Position numbers and translations under genes: made by a program
Part shown: piece by piece, positions 25,519-33,902 of the stretch
How the letters are laid out: every line of letters starts with the position of its first letter
Numbering within the stretch: position 1 is the stretch's first letter
Source of the DNA: Microtetraspora sp. NBRC 13810
GTDB taxonomy: Bacteria > Actinomycetota > Actinomycetes > Streptosporangiales > Streptosporangiaceae
Assembly: GCF_030268685.1 (NCBI RefSeq)
Contig: NZ_BSRQ01000012.1
Location: forward strand, 186,001 to 250,000
Length of the DNA stretch: 64,000 nucleotides
Direction: 5' to 3'
The notes under the pieces: generated by a model
Seen by the model: the letters and a program-made list of their open reading frames with translations, nothing else
What the model was told of the DNA's origin: nothing
Databases searched by the model: none

Positions 25519-26124
25519 ATGCGTCTATCGGAGGAACTGCACGCCATCGGCCGCCCGCTGCTCGATGCCCAGCTCGCCCATCCCACGGTCGCCGGCATCG
25601 GCCGCGGCGACCTGCCGGATGAGGTGTTCCGCTCCTGGCTGGAACAGGACTACCTGTTCCTCCTCGACTACGTGCGGGTCTTCAGCCGGCTGGCCTGGCA
25701 GGCGCCGGACGGGCACCTGGGCGACCTGGTCGACCTCGCGCACGCGACCTGGCACGAGGAGCTGAATCTGCATCGGTCGTTGTCGGAGGAGTTCGGCGCG
25801 GACCTGACCGGGGCGAAGAAGGGGCCCGCGTGCCAGGCGTACACGGACTTCCTGCTGGCGTCGGCCGCGAGCTACGGGGAAGGGCTGGCGGCGCTCTATC
25901 CCTGTATGTGGGGGTACTCCACGCTTGGCGGGTTGCTCCAGCAGAGCCCGCCGGATGAGCCCCGCTACCGCGCCTGGGTGCGGACCTACGCCGACCCCGG
26001 ATTCGCCGCGCTGGCCGGGAGGATCGGGGAGATGATCGACGAGGCGGCGCCGGACCGGGAGCGGGCCGTGGCGCTGTTCCGCGAGGGCATGGCCCACGAG
26101 CTGGCCTTCTGGGACGTGCCCTGA
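25519..26124 (+). CDS. tenA: TenA/thiaminase II-family protein
   Basis: A 201-residue all-helical TenA protein that hydrolyses aminopyrimidine breakdown products of thiamine to HMP for salvage. Candidate active-site residues are D44 (LEQDYLFL), C129 in LYPCMWGY and E194 in MAHELAFW. It follows the DM13 gene by 24 nt. The TPP-riboswitch-controlled HMP-type permease lies 9.5 kb away, consistent with a thiamine-salvage role. Some TenA homologues are regulators, so the enzyme role is probable rather than proven. Confidence 0.85.
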   Translation: MRLSEELHAIGRPLLDAQLAHPTVAGIGRGDLPDEVFRSWLEQDYLFLLDYVRVFSRLAWQAPDGHLGDLVDLAHATWHEELNLHRSLSEEFGADLTGAKKGPACQAYTDFLLASAASYGEGLAALYPCMWGYSTLGGLLQQSPPDEPRYRAWVRTYADPGFAALAGRIGEMIDEAAPDRERAVALFREGMAHELAFWDVP

Positions 26125-26152
26125 CCTGCGCGTGCGGGTGGGTGTCTCCGTT

Positions 26153-26158
26153 TACTGT
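26153..26158 (+). promoter_or_regulatory. -10 box of a leaderless transcript (Fpg/Nei gene)
   Basis: TACTGT lies 6 nt before the ATG at 26165. No Shine-Dalgarno sequence is present. Confidence 0.55.
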
Positions 26159-26164
26159 GGTCGT

Positions 26165-27043
26165 ATGCCTGAGTTGCCGGAAGTGGAGTCGCTCGCCGAG
26201 TTCCTACGCGAGCACGCCGTTGGCCGCACCGTCGCGTCGGTGGACGTGGTCGCCTTCCAGGCCCTGAAGACCGTCGCCCCGCCGGTGAGTTCGCTCGGCG
26301 GGGTCACGGTGACCGGCGTGCGCCGGCACGGCAAGTTCCTCGACCTGGACTGCGACGGCGTGCACTTCATCACCCATCTCGCCCGCGGCGGCTGGCTGCG
26401 CTGGCGGGCCGACCTGTCCGGGGCCAAGCCGGTGCGGCCGGGCAAGGGGCCGCTAGCGGTGCGGGTACGGCTGGCGGCGGATGAGGACGGCCGGGAGCCG
26501 GGCTTCGAGCTGACCGAGGCGGGCACCCAGAAACGTTTGGCCGTCTATATCGTGAAAAATCCGGACGAAGTGCCGGGGATCGCCGGCCTCGGGCCCGATC
26601 CGCTCGCGCCCGACTTCACCCCCGAGTCGCTCAAACGCCTGGTGGGCGGCAGCCGTACCCAGATCAAGGGGCTGCTCCGGGACCAGAAGGTGATCGCCGG
26701 CATCGGCAACGCCTACTCCGACGAGGTGCTGCACGCGGCCAGGATGTCCCCGTTCAAGATCGCTTCGAGCCTCACCGGCGAGCAGATCGCCGACCTGCAC
26801 GAGGCGATCGTCATCACCCTGCGCGACGCGGTGGACCGGTCCCGCGGCCTGGCCGCCAAGGACCTCAAGACCGAGAAGAAGTCCGGCCTGCGGGTGCACG
26901 GCAGGACCGGCCAGACCTGCGACGTGTGCGGCGACACCATCCGCGAGGTGTCCTTCGCCGACTCCTCCCTGCAGTACTGCCCCACCTGTCAGACCGGCGG
27001 CAAACCGCTGGCCGACCGCCGGCTCTCCCGCCTGCTCAAGTGA
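26165..27043 (+). CDS. Fpg/Nei-family DNA glycosylase/AP lyase
   Basis: A 292-residue bifunctional glycosylase removing oxidised bases. It starts MPELPEVESL, with the invariant P2 (nucleophile after Met removal) and E3. It has the helix-two-turn-helix region (TQIKGLLRDQKVIAGIGNAYSDE, split) with the family asparagine, and a C-terminal zinc finger with two CxxC pairs (CDVC about 255, CPTC about 277). The ATG at 26165 is fixed by the obligatory MPELPE terminus. Fpg versus Nei substrate preference is not resolvable here. Confidence 0.92.
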   Translation: MPELPEVESLAEFLREHAVGRTVASVDVVAFQALKTVAPPVSSLGGVTVTGVRRHGKFLDLDCDGVHFITHLARGGWLRWRADLSGAKPVRPGKGPLAVRVRLAADEDGREPGFELTEAGTQKRLAVYIVKNPDEVPGIAGLGPDPLAPDFTPESLKRLVGGSRTQIKGLLRDQKVIAGIGNAYSDEVLHAARMSPFKIASSLTGEQIADLHEAIVITLRDAVDRSRGLAAKDLKTEKKSGLRVHGRTGQTCDVCGDTIREVSFADSSLQYCPTCQTGGKPLADRRLSRLLK

Positions 27044-27049
27044 GCCGGA

Positions 27050-27077
27050 GAAACTCATCGCAGGACCGATGAGTTTC
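27050..27077. terminator. Hairpin after the Fpg/Nei gene
   Basis: A perfect 11-bp stem (GAAACTCATCG and its complement) with a 6-nt loop. It ends 25 nt before the SDR start codon, so an operator role cannot be excluded. Confidence 0.55.
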
Positions 27078-27102
27078 CCGCGCACCTCTCGTTCTACCGG
27101 GC

Positions 27103-27846
27103 ATGAACAACACGAACACGCTTCTCAGCGGCAAGAACGCCATCATCTACGGCGCCGGCGGCAGGATCGGCGGCGCGATCGCCCGCGCCTTCGCCCGGGA
27201 GGGCGCGGCGCTCTTCCTCGCCGGGCGCACCCGTAGGACCCTGGAGGAGACCGCCGGGGTGGTCGAGGCCGAAGGCGGCACGGCGCACGTGACCGTCCTC
27301 GACGCCCTCGACGAGCAGGCGGTGGGCGACCACGTCCGGCAGGTCGCCGAGCAGGCCGGCGGCGTGGACGTGTCGATCAACCTGGTCACCCGCGGCGACG
27401 TGCAGGGCGTCCCGCTGCTGGACATGGCGGTGGACGACTTCATGGCGCCGATCGGTACCGGCGCGCGGGCGAACTTCATCACCGCGAGGGCCGCGGCCCG
27501 GCGGATGACGGCCCAGGGGTCCGGCGTCATCATGATGCTCACGAGCGGCTCGGGCGCCGTGCCCAAGCCGTCGCCGGACTTCCGCATGGGCGGGACCGGC
27601 CCGGCCGACGCGGCCGTCGAGTCGTTCATGCGCTACCTGGCGGCCGAGGCCGGGCCGCGCGGCGTCCGGGTGCTCGGCCTGTGGACCGCCGGGATCCCCT
27701 ATCCCGAGATGATGGCCCCGCTGTCCCTGCTGGGCCGGGGACCGACCCTGGACCAGATAGCCGACGCCGCCGCCTTCCTCGCCTCCGACCGGGCGAGCGG
27801 CACGACGGCCACGATCTTCAACGCCAGCAGCGGCGTGTGCGCCTGA
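27103..27846 (+). CDS. Atypical short-chain dehydrogenase/reductase lacking catalytic Tyr/Lys
   Basis: A 247-residue Rossmann protein. The dinucleotide motif GAGGRIGGAIARAFAREG (about residues 13-30) and the active-site strand MLTSGSGA with its serine are present. Where SDRs carry YxxxK, 10-15 residues after the serine, this protein reads FRMGGTGPADAAVESF, with no Tyr or Lys. It may bind NAD(P) without normal SDR catalysis. The following sigma gene starts 44 nt after its stop, so the two may be co-transcribed. Confidence 0.8.
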   Translation: MNNTNTLLSGKNAIIYGAGGRIGGAIARAFAREGAALFLAGRTRRTLEETAGVVEAEGGTAHVTVLDALDEQAVGDHVRQVAEQAGGVDVSINLVTRGDVQGVPLLDMAVDDFMAPIGTGARANFITARAAARRMTAQGSGVIMMLTSGSGAVPKPSPDFRMGGTGPADAAVESFMRYLAAEAGPRGVRVLGLWTAGIPYPEMMAPLSLLGRGPTLDQIADAAAFLASDRASGTTATIFNASSGVCA

Positions 27847-27889
27847 CCACGGACGAACGGAACGGGACGAACGGAACGGGACGAACGAG

Positions 27890-28846
27890 ATGGACGAGAT
27901 CTTCGACGACGAGGACGCCTTCGCGGAGGCGGCCGGGCGGCACCGCAGGGAGTTGCACGTCCACTGCTACCGGATGCTCGGCAACTTCGAGGAGGCCGAG
28001 GATCTCGTCCAGGAGACGCTGCTGCGCGCCTGGCGGGGCCGTGCCGGCTTCGACCGGGCCGCCCCCTCGGCCAACCTGCGCGCCTGGCTCTACCGGATCG
28101 CCACGAACGCCTGCCTGGACGTGCTGCGCGGTTCGTCCAGGCGTCTCACCTCCTACGGCTCCTTCGCGGAGGTGCCCTGGCTCCAGCCGTACCCGGACCG
28201 GCTGCTCGGCGAGATCTCCCCGGACGAGCCCGACGCGGCCGTGGTGGCCAGGGAGACGGTCGAGCTGGCCTACATCGCGGTGATCCAGTTGCTGCCGCCC
28301 CGGCAGCGGGCCGTACTGCTGCTGCGTGACGTGCTGGGCTGGCCGGCGGCGCAGGTCGCGGACCAGCTCGGCATGACCGTCGCCTCCGCGAACAGCGCGT
28401 TGCAGCGGGCCCGCGCCACGCTGAAGGAGAACGCGCCCCGGCGGGACGAGGCCAGCGCCGCCTGGGAGCCGACCGAGGTGGAGCGCCGGCTGCTCAACGG
28501 GTTCATCGACTCGCACCAGAGCGGCGACTTCGCCGCGGCCGTCGCCCTCATGCACGAGGACATCCGGATCACCATGCCCCCGCTCCCCCTGTGCTACGAC
28601 GGCCGCGGCGCGATAACGCCGCTCCTGGAGCGGGCACGCGCGATGGGCGAATGGCGGCTGCTGCCCTCCGGCGCGAACCGCCGGCCCGCCGCCCTCAGCT
28701 ATCTGCGCCGCCCCGGGGACACGGAGTTCCGGGCGTCGAAGATCGACGTCATCCGGGTGGCCGACGGCCTGATCCGGGAGGTGACCACGTTCGACGCCCG
28801 GTTCTTCGCGGCCTTCGGCATGCCCGAGGTGCTCGCGGGGAGCTGA
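27890..28846 (+). CDS. ECF sigma factor with SnoaL-like C-terminal domain (TIGR02960-like)
   Basis: A 318-residue sigma factor: region 2 (about 15-90; HVHCYRMLGNFEEAEDLVQE), region 4 (about 135-190; LPPRQRAVLLLRDVLGWPAAQ and a VASANSALQRAR HTH) and a C-terminal SnoaL/NTF2-like domain (about 205-315). The linker WLQPYPDRLL is characteristic of the SigX5/TIGR02960 group. In such sigmas the C-terminal domain modulates activity in place of an anti-sigma factor. The ATG is 44 nt after the SDR gene, whose product could belong to the same response. Confidence 0.88.
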   Translation: MDEIFDDEDAFAEAAGRHRRELHVHCYRMLGNFEEAEDLVQETLLRAWRGRAGFDRAAPSANLRAWLYRIATNACLDVLRGSSRRLTSYGSFAEVPWLQPYPDRLLGEISPDEPDAAVVARETVELAYIAVIQLLPPRQRAVLLLRDVLGWPAAQVADQLGMTVASANSALQRARATLKENAPRRDEASAAWEPTEVERRLLNGFIDSHQSGDFAAAVALMHEDIRITMPPLPLCYDGRGAITPLLERARAMGEWRLLPSGANRRPAALSYLRRPGDTEFRASKIDVIRVADGLIREVTTFDARFFAAFGMPEVLAGS

Positions 28847-28885
28847 CCGGGGACGTGGCCCCGCCGGGGGCGGTGCCGTGACGGG

Positions 28886-29359
28886 TCAGTCCCACAGGCC
28901 GGTCAGGCACAGCGCCTCGGCGGGGGTGGCGGCGTGCCGTACGCCGGGGAGGGGGGTGCCGTCGGCGTCCTGGATCCGCCAGCCGCCGAGCTGGACGACG
29001 GGGGAGCGGCCGCGGCGCATCGCGAGGGCCAGCTCGGACAGCGTGCCCCAGGAGCCGCCGACGACGATCACGGCGTCGCCCGAGTTGACGATGATGCTGT
29101 TGCGGGCCTCCCCGACGCCGGTCGGGATCACGATCGTGAGGTCGGGGTTGGCGTGCTCCCGGTCGGCCCTGGGAAGGATGCCGACCACCGTGCCGCCGGC
29201 GGCGCGGGCCCCGGCCGCGACGGCGGCCATCACCCCGGTGTAGCCGCCGCAGATCACCACGGCTCCGCGTTCGGCCAGCAGCCTGCCGACCTCGCGGGCG
29301 TTGCTCTCGTCCGCCCCGGTGCACTCACGTGGCCCGCAGACCGCCACCTGGATCGCCAC
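28886..29359 (-). CDS. TIGR00725/LOG-like Rossmann nucleotide-binding protein
   Basis: A 157-residue protein of the SLOG superfamily. It begins with VAVCGPREC and contains VICGGYTGVMAAVAAGARAAGG (split) and GGSWGTLSELALAMRRG, equivalent to the nucleotide-binding PGGxGTxxE motif of LOG phosphoribohydrolases, although the first glycines read VVGGSWGT. TIGR00725 members are uncharacterised. It precedes the response regulator on the same strand by a short gap, and may close the regulatory operon. Confidence 0.8.
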   Translation of the reverse strand: MAIQVAVCGPRECTGADESNAREVGRLLAERGAVVICGGYTGVMAAVAAGARAAGGTVVGILPRADREHANPDLTIVIPTGVGEARNSIIVNSGDAVIVVGGSWGTLSELALAMRRGRSPVVQLGGWRIQDADGTPLPGVRHAATPAEALCLTGLWD

Positions 29360-29391
29360 GGCAGCCCCTCTCTCCCCCGGTGCGCGTGCGC

Positions 29392-30024
29392 TCAGCCGAG
29401 GATGCCCCGGTCGTAGGCGACGGCCACGGCGGCGGCGCGGTCCTTGACGCCGAGTTTGCCGTAGATGTGGGTGAGATGGCTCTTGACCGTCGCCTCGCTG
29501 ATGAACAGCACGGCGGCGATCTCGCGGTTCGGGGTGCCCTTGGCGACCAGGCGGAGGACGTCGCGCTCGCGACCGCTGAGGGCGGTGTTGCCGGGGCCGC
29601 GCACCCGGGAGACCAGGCGGGAGGCGATCGCGGGGGACAGCACGGTCCGGCCCTCGGCGGCGGCGCGTACGGCGGTGAACAGGTCCTCCCGCGGGGCGTC
29701 CTTGAGCAGGTAGCCGGTGGCGCCCGCCTCGATCGCGGGCAGCGTGTCGGAGTCGGTGTCGTAGGTGGTGAGCACGAGCACCTTGCAGCGCAGGCCGCGG
29801 CGGGACAGCTCCCTGATGGCCTCCACCCCGCCGCCGCCGGGCATCCGCAGGTCCATCAGCACCACGTCCGGGTCGAACCGCTCGGCCAGCTCGACCGCCT
29901 CCACCCCGTCGGCGGCCTCGCCGAGGACGGTGAAACCGCGGGCCGAGGCGAAGATGCCGTGCAGGCCGTGCCGGACGACCGGATGATCGTCGGCGATCAC
30001 GAGGGTGACGGGCGTCTCAGTCAT
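29392..30024 (-). CDS. NarL/LuxR-type response regulator
   Basis: A 210-residue regulator: receiver domain (1-120) with acidic pocket ADDH, phospho-acceptor D58 (LMDLRMP), T86-region LTTYD and K108 (YLLKDA), and a LuxR-type HTH (about 145-205; LSGRERDVLRLVAKG, ATVKSHLTHIYGKL). It overlaps the kinase stop by 8 nt. Together with the kinase and the upstream ABC transporter it resembles DesKR/LiaRS-type export or membrane-stress modules. Confidence 0.93.
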   Translation of the reverse strand: MTETPVTLVIADDHPVVRHGLHGIFASARGFTVLGEAADGVEAVELAERFDPDVVLMDLRMPGGGGVEAIRELSRRGLRCKVLVLTTYDTDSDTLPAIEAGATGYLLKDAPREDLFTAVRAAAEGRTVLSPAIASRLVSRVRGPGNTALSGRERDVLRLVAKGTPNREIAAVLFISEATVKSHLTHIYGKLGVKDRAAAVAVAYDRGILG

Positions 30025-31327
30025 GGCGCACCAACGGTACGCGGGCGGAGACGGCGGTGCCGAGCCCCGGTCCCGACTCGACGTCGACGACGCCCGCGAC
30101 GCGTTCCGCGCGGGCCCGCATGCCGTCGAGGCCGAACCCGCCGGTGCGGTCGCGCGGCGGCAGGGCGAGCGGGTCGAAGCCCCGGCCGTCGTCGCGCACG
30201 TCCAGGCTGACCTCGTCGTCCATGTAGGACAGGGTGACGCCGACCCGGGACGCGCGGGCGTGCCGGCCGGCGTTGGCCAGCGCCTCCTGGGCGATCCTGA
30301 GCACGGCGGCCTCGATCTCGTCGTGCAGCGGTTCGACGACCCCGGTGACGGTGAACTCGGCCCGTACGCCGGTCGAGTCCGACCACGCCGTCGCGATCTT
30401 CGCAAGCGCCTTGGGCAGGGCGTCGTACTCCAGCGGCCCCGGGCCGAGGTCCTGCACCGAGCGGCGGGCCTCGCCGAGGCTCTGCCGGGCGAGGACGGCG
30501 GCCCGGCCGATGTGGTCGCGGGCGGTGGCCGGCTCCGAGCTGTCGGCCGCCGCCGCCAACTGGGTGACGATGCCGGCGAGCCCCTGGGCGATGGTGTCGT
30601 GGATCTCGGCGGCCAGCCGGCGGCGCTCGTCGTGCACGCCGGCCTCCCTCGCCTGGACGAGGAGCTGGGCGTGCAGTCCGGCGTTCTCCTGGAGCGCCTG
30701 TTCCAGCCGGGCGTTGGTACGCCGCAGCTCGGCGATGGTCTCCGCCCTGACCCGGGCGTTCTCCGCCTCCTTGGCCGAGAAGTGGTCGAAGAGCAGGACG
30801 AACGAGCCGTTGACGCCGAAGAGCGTGGCGAAGCCCAGCCAGTGCACCAGATCGTTCAGCGGGAAACCGCCGACCTCCGAGCCCGCCATGACCACGGCCG
30901 TGGCGAGCAGCCCGGCGCGCACCCTGCTGCGCGGCAGCCACCGGTCGGCGTCGAAGTACCCGGTGAGCGCGTACAGGGCGAAGAACGGGTTCAGCCAGGT
31001 GAGCGCGAAGGCGAGGGCGTAACGGAGGACGTAGAACGCCTGGCTCGCCGTACCGCGTGCGGGCCGGTGGGCGGACGCCCCGCTCCACCACACCTGGAGG
31101 GCGAGCGCGGCAGCCGCCAGCGCCGTGGCCGCGAGCCGTTCGCCCGCGGTCATCAGCAGCAGGTCGGCGGTGACCGCCGAGATCAGCGAGGCGAGGACCA
31201 GCAGCACGTAGGGGGCCCAGCGGTAGAAGTGCTCCAGGCGGTTCTCCGTCGCGGTGGACGTCGCCGTGGACGTCGCCGTGGGCGTCGTGGTGGGCGTCGC
31301 CATGGGCACAGTCTCCGTCTCGGTCAC
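30017..31327 (-). CDS. NarL-type sensor histidine kinase (HisKA_3)
   Basis: A 436-residue kinase. After a TPT/TAT-rich leader (10-28) come about four to five transmembrane helices (37-182), a coiled-coil dimerisation segment (about 185-230), the HisKA_3 box EIHDTIAQGL (H243) and a HATPase_c domain with the N box NAGRHA and G boxes DDGRGF and GGFGLDGMRARA. It autophosphorylates and passes phosphate to the adjacent regulator. The GTG overlaps the ABC-permease stop (GTGA). Confidence 0.88.
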   Translation of the reverse strand: MTETETVPMATPTTTPTATSTATSTATENRLEHFYRWAPYVLLVLASLISAVTADLLLMTAGERLAATALAAAALALQVWWSGASAHRPARGTASQAFYVLRYALAFALTWLNPFFALYALTGYFDADRWLPRSRVRAGLLATAVVMAGSEVGGFPLNDLVHWLGFATLFGVNGSFVLLFDHFSAKEAENARVRAETIAELRRTNARLEQALQENAGLHAQLLVQAREAGVHDERRRLAAEIHDTIAQGLAGIVTQLAAAADSSEPATARDHIGRAAVLARQSLGEARRSVQDLGPGPLEYDALPKALAKIATAWSDSTGVRAEFTVTGVVEPLHDEIEAAVLRIAQEALANAGRHARASRVGVTLSYMDDEVSLDVRDDGRGFDPLALPPRDRTGGFGLDGMRARAERVAGVVDVESGPGLGTAVSARVPLVRHD

Positions 31328-32064
31328 TGCCAGCGGAACCAGCGGGCGGCGGCGCCGATCAGGACCGCGGCCCACGCCACCGTGACGCCCAGCAGCGACC
31401 AGTCCGGCCAGCCGCCGCGCATCGCCTGGTCGAGCGCCTGCGCGGCGGCCCCGAACGGGGTGAACTCGACGACCCGCCTGGCCAGTTCGGGCAGCACCTG
31501 GACCGGCCCCCAGACGCCCGCCGAGATCATCATCGGGAAGAAGATGATCGTGTCCACCGTGGTGCACACCTTGGTGTTCGGGGCGAGCGCGGCGACGGTC
31601 GCGCCGAGCGCCATCGCGGCGAGCGTCGCGAGGACCAGGGCCACCGCGTAGCCGGGCAGGTGCCCGGGCAGCGAGACGCCGAAGAAGAGGCGGCCGACGG
31701 CGATCACCAGGATGGACGAGCCGAGCGCGGCGGCGCTGTGCAGCAGGATCTGCGCCGCCAGCAGGGTCAGCGGGCGCACCGGCGTGGTGGACATGCGGCG
31801 CAGGATGCCGTGTTCCCGGTAGCTCGCGAGGACCGGCGGCATGGCCTGCGAGCCGGCCATCATCACGGCGAGGAGCGCGGCCACCGGCACGTAGAGGTCG
31901 ACCAGGCGCAGCCCGCCGAGGTCCGGGTCCGGCGCCCGGAAGCTCGGGACCAGGCCGAGCCCCGTGACCAGCAGGGTCGGGAAGGCCACGATCCAGAAGA
32001 TGCTGCCGGACTCGCGGGTGAGGAGCCGGGCTTCGGCCCGCAGGACGGCGATCGATGCGGACAT
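31324..32064 (-). CDS. ABC-2-type transporter permease
   Basis: A 246-residue integral membrane protein with six predicted helices of the DrrB/ABC-2 type (FWIVAFPTLLVTGLGL, YREHGILRRMSTTPV, FFPMMISAGVWGPV). It pairs with the ATPase encoded just upstream (one-nucleotide gap) to form an exporter, probably of drugs or lipids. GTGA overlap with the kinase gene ties the exporter to its two-component system. Confidence 0.9.
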   Translation of the reverse strand: MSASIAVLRAEARLLTRESGSIFWIVAFPTLLVTGLGLVPSFRAPDPDLGGLRLVDLYVPVAALLAVMMAGSQAMPPVLASYREHGILRRMSTTPVRPLTLLAAQILLHSAAALGSSILVIAVGRLFFGVSLPGHLPGYAVALVLATLAAMALGATVAALAPNTKVCTTVDTIIFFPMMISAGVWGPVQVLPELARRVVEFTPFGAAAQALDQAMRGGWPDWSLLGVTVAWAAVLIGAAARWFRWQ

Positions 32065-32065
32065 G

Positions 32066-32971
32066 TCACGACTCCCGATCGGTGAGGCGGAGGAAGGCGT
32101 CGTTCAGGGTGCCGCTGGTGACGCGCAGCCGGTGCGCGGTGATCTGCCGCCGCGCGAGCAGGGAGACCAGGGCCTCGACGGTCTGGTCGGTGCCGGCGAT
32201 CGTCGTCTCGCCGTTGCCCGCGTGCGTGATCGAGGCGACCGCGGGCAGCCCGGCCAGGTCGGCGGCGTCGATCGGGTGCGAGGGCAGGAAGGTGATGACC
32301 GTGGAGCCGGCCGTGTGGCCGATCAGCCCGTCCGGGGTGTCCAGCGCGACCACCCTGCCCGCGTCGATCACGGCGATGCGGTCGCACAGGCGCTGGGCCT
32401 CCTCCATGAAGTGCGTGACGAGGAGGATGGTCACGCCGGTGGCGCGGACGCCTTCGATGAGCTCCCAGGTGTCCCGCCGGGCGCGCGGGTCGAGCCCGGT
32501 GGTCAGCTCGTCGAGCACGACGACCCTGGGGCCGCCGATGAGGGCGAGCGCGATGAACAGGCGCTGCTTCTGGCCGCCGGAGAGCCTGCCGAAGCGGATG
32601 TCCAGCCGGTCGGTCAGGCCGAGCATCGCGGCGAGCGGGCGCCAGCCGGCGGGGGCCGGATAGAAGGCGCTGTACAGTTCCAGCGCCTCGCGTACGGTCA
32701 GCTTGGGCTGGAGCTCGCTCTCCTGGAGCTGGACGCCGAGGATCCGGGTGACCTCCTCGCGGTCGGCGATCGGGTCGAGCCCGGCCACCCGCACCTCACC
32801 GGCGTCCGGGACGCGCAGCCCTTCGAGGCACTCGGCCGTGGTCGTCTTGCCGGCGCCGTTCGGGCCGAGCAAGCCGAAGATCTCGCCCTCCTCGACGGTG
32901 AAGGAGACCCCGTCCACCACGGGACGGCCTCCGTAGGACTTGCGCAGTCCGCTGACTTCGATGATCGGCAT
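32066..32971 (-). CDS. ABC transporter ATP-binding protein (DrrA-like)
   Basis: A 301-residue ATPase: Walker A GPNGAGKT (36-43), Q-loop region VQLQES, signature LSGGQKQR, Walker B VVVLDELTTGLD, H-loop VTHFMEEA, and a C-terminal extension typical of DrrA-type exporters. The ATG at 32971 is the start of similarity; the frame upstream runs through the palindrome at 33022-33055 and is not used. It begins the cassette ATPase-permease-kinase-regulator. Confidence 0.93.
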   Translation of the reverse strand: MPIIEVSGLRKSYGGRPVVDGVSFTVEEGEIFGLLGPNGAGKTTTAECLEGLRVPDAGEVRVAGLDPIADREEVTRILGVQLQESELQPKLTVREALELYSAFYPAPAGWRPLAAMLGLTDRLDIRFGRLSGGQKQRLFIALALIGGPRVVVLDELTTGLDPRARRDTWELIEGVRATGVTILLVTHFMEEAQRLCDRIAVIDAGRVVALDTPDGLIGHTAGSTVITFLPSHPIDAADLAGLPAVASITHAGNGETTIAGTDQTVEALVSLLARRQITAHRLRVTSGTLNDAFLRLTDRES

Positions 32972-33021
32972 ACGTCGAGGATCCCCGCCGGGAGCCCGGC
33001 CGGGCATCGCCCATCGCGCTC

Positions 33022-33055
33022 GACCCGGCATCATCCGATCGGATGATGCCGGGTC
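33022..33055. promoter_or_regulatory. 34-bp perfect palindrome upstream of the ABC ATPase gene
   Basis: Two 17-bp arms (GACCCGGCATCATCCGA and its complement) meet without a spacer. It starts 51 bp before the ATPase ATG and ends 7 bp from the stop of the upstream minus-strand SRPBCC gene. It could be a factor-independent terminator of that gene, an operator for the exporter, or both. Confidence 0.75.
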
Positions 33056-33062
33056 CGTTCCG

Positions 33063-33902
33063 CTAGGACGCGTCGACCCAGATCGGCCGCCAGTCCGCGA
33101 CCTCGTGGAACCTGCGCAGCTCGGCGATGCCGCTCAGCCACCCCGCCCAGGCCGCGTACGGCGGGCGCGACCCGTCGAAGCCGCTCTGCGAGAAGGCGAG
33201 CCGCGTCCGGCCGCCGGACTCGGCCAGCTCCCAGGTGGTGACGCCGGAGGATCCCCAGTCGACCGACATCGTGCGGCCCGGCGTGATGTCGATGATCTTG
33301 GCGGGGTCGGGGTTGTCCAGGCCGCCCATGGCGTACCGGCCGCCGACGTGCGGCTCGATCGCGATCGGGTAGCCGAACCAGCGGCTCACCTTCTCACCGT
33401 CGGCCAGCGAGTCGAACACCTCGCTCGCCGGGGCCTCGATCGTCACCTCGTTGCGCAGCTCTCCCGAGGTGAAGTCGGCCATGGGGGTCGGCTCGCGGCC
33501 TTCGAGGTGGTCGACCAGGTTGGCGATGGCCAGCGACCAGAAGGTCTGCAGCACGCCCCGGATGCTGGCCCCGGTGATGACGTCGTTGTAGTCGAAGTGC
33601 GACTGGGAGAGCGTGATGACGGTGGCGCCCCCGGCTTCCTCGTCGAGGCCGATCTCTGTGGTGGTCTCCACGCCGTCCAGCAGCCAGGCGAAGCTCAGCG
33701 AGCGGTCGTCGGCGTGCAGCAGGCGCTGGTGCGGGGCGTCGCCCTCGGGCGTGTGGCGGCCCCAGAACGCGTAGCGGTCCGGCAGGTCGACCTCGGCGTG
33801 CTCGGTCAGCCACCGGCGCATCGACTCTGCGTCGGTCAGAGCGTGATGGACCTCCTTGAGCGGCGCCTGCGCCCTGGCTCGGAGGATCATCGGCTCAGTC
33901 AC
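33063..33902 (-). CDS. Tandem SRPBCC/AHSA1-domain protein
   Basis: A 279-residue protein with two START/Bet v1-like domains. The first (about 5-140: ILRARAQAPLKEVHHALTD, MRRWLTEHAEVDLP) and the second (about 148-270: EVTIEAPASEVFDSLADGE, WFGYPIAIEPHVGGRY) each show the AHSA1 start pattern. Such proteins bind hydrophobic ligands and often follow an ArsR gene, as here. The GTG at 33902 follows AAGGGAGA and overlaps the ArsR stop by 8 nt. Confidence 0.85.
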   Translation of the reverse strand: MTEPMILRARAQAPLKEVHHALTDAESMRRWLTEHAEVDLPDRYAFWGRHTPEGDAPHQRLLHADDRSLSFAWLLDGVETTTEIGLDEEAGGATVITLSQSHFDYNDVITGASIRGVLQTFWSLAIANLVDHLEGREPTPMADFTSGELRNEVTIEAPASEVFDSLADGEKVSRWFGYPIAIEPHVGGRYAMGGLDNPDPAKIIDITPGRTMSVDWGSSGVTTWELAESGGRTRLAFSQSGFDGSRPPYAAWAGWLSGIAELRRFHEVADWRPIWVDAS

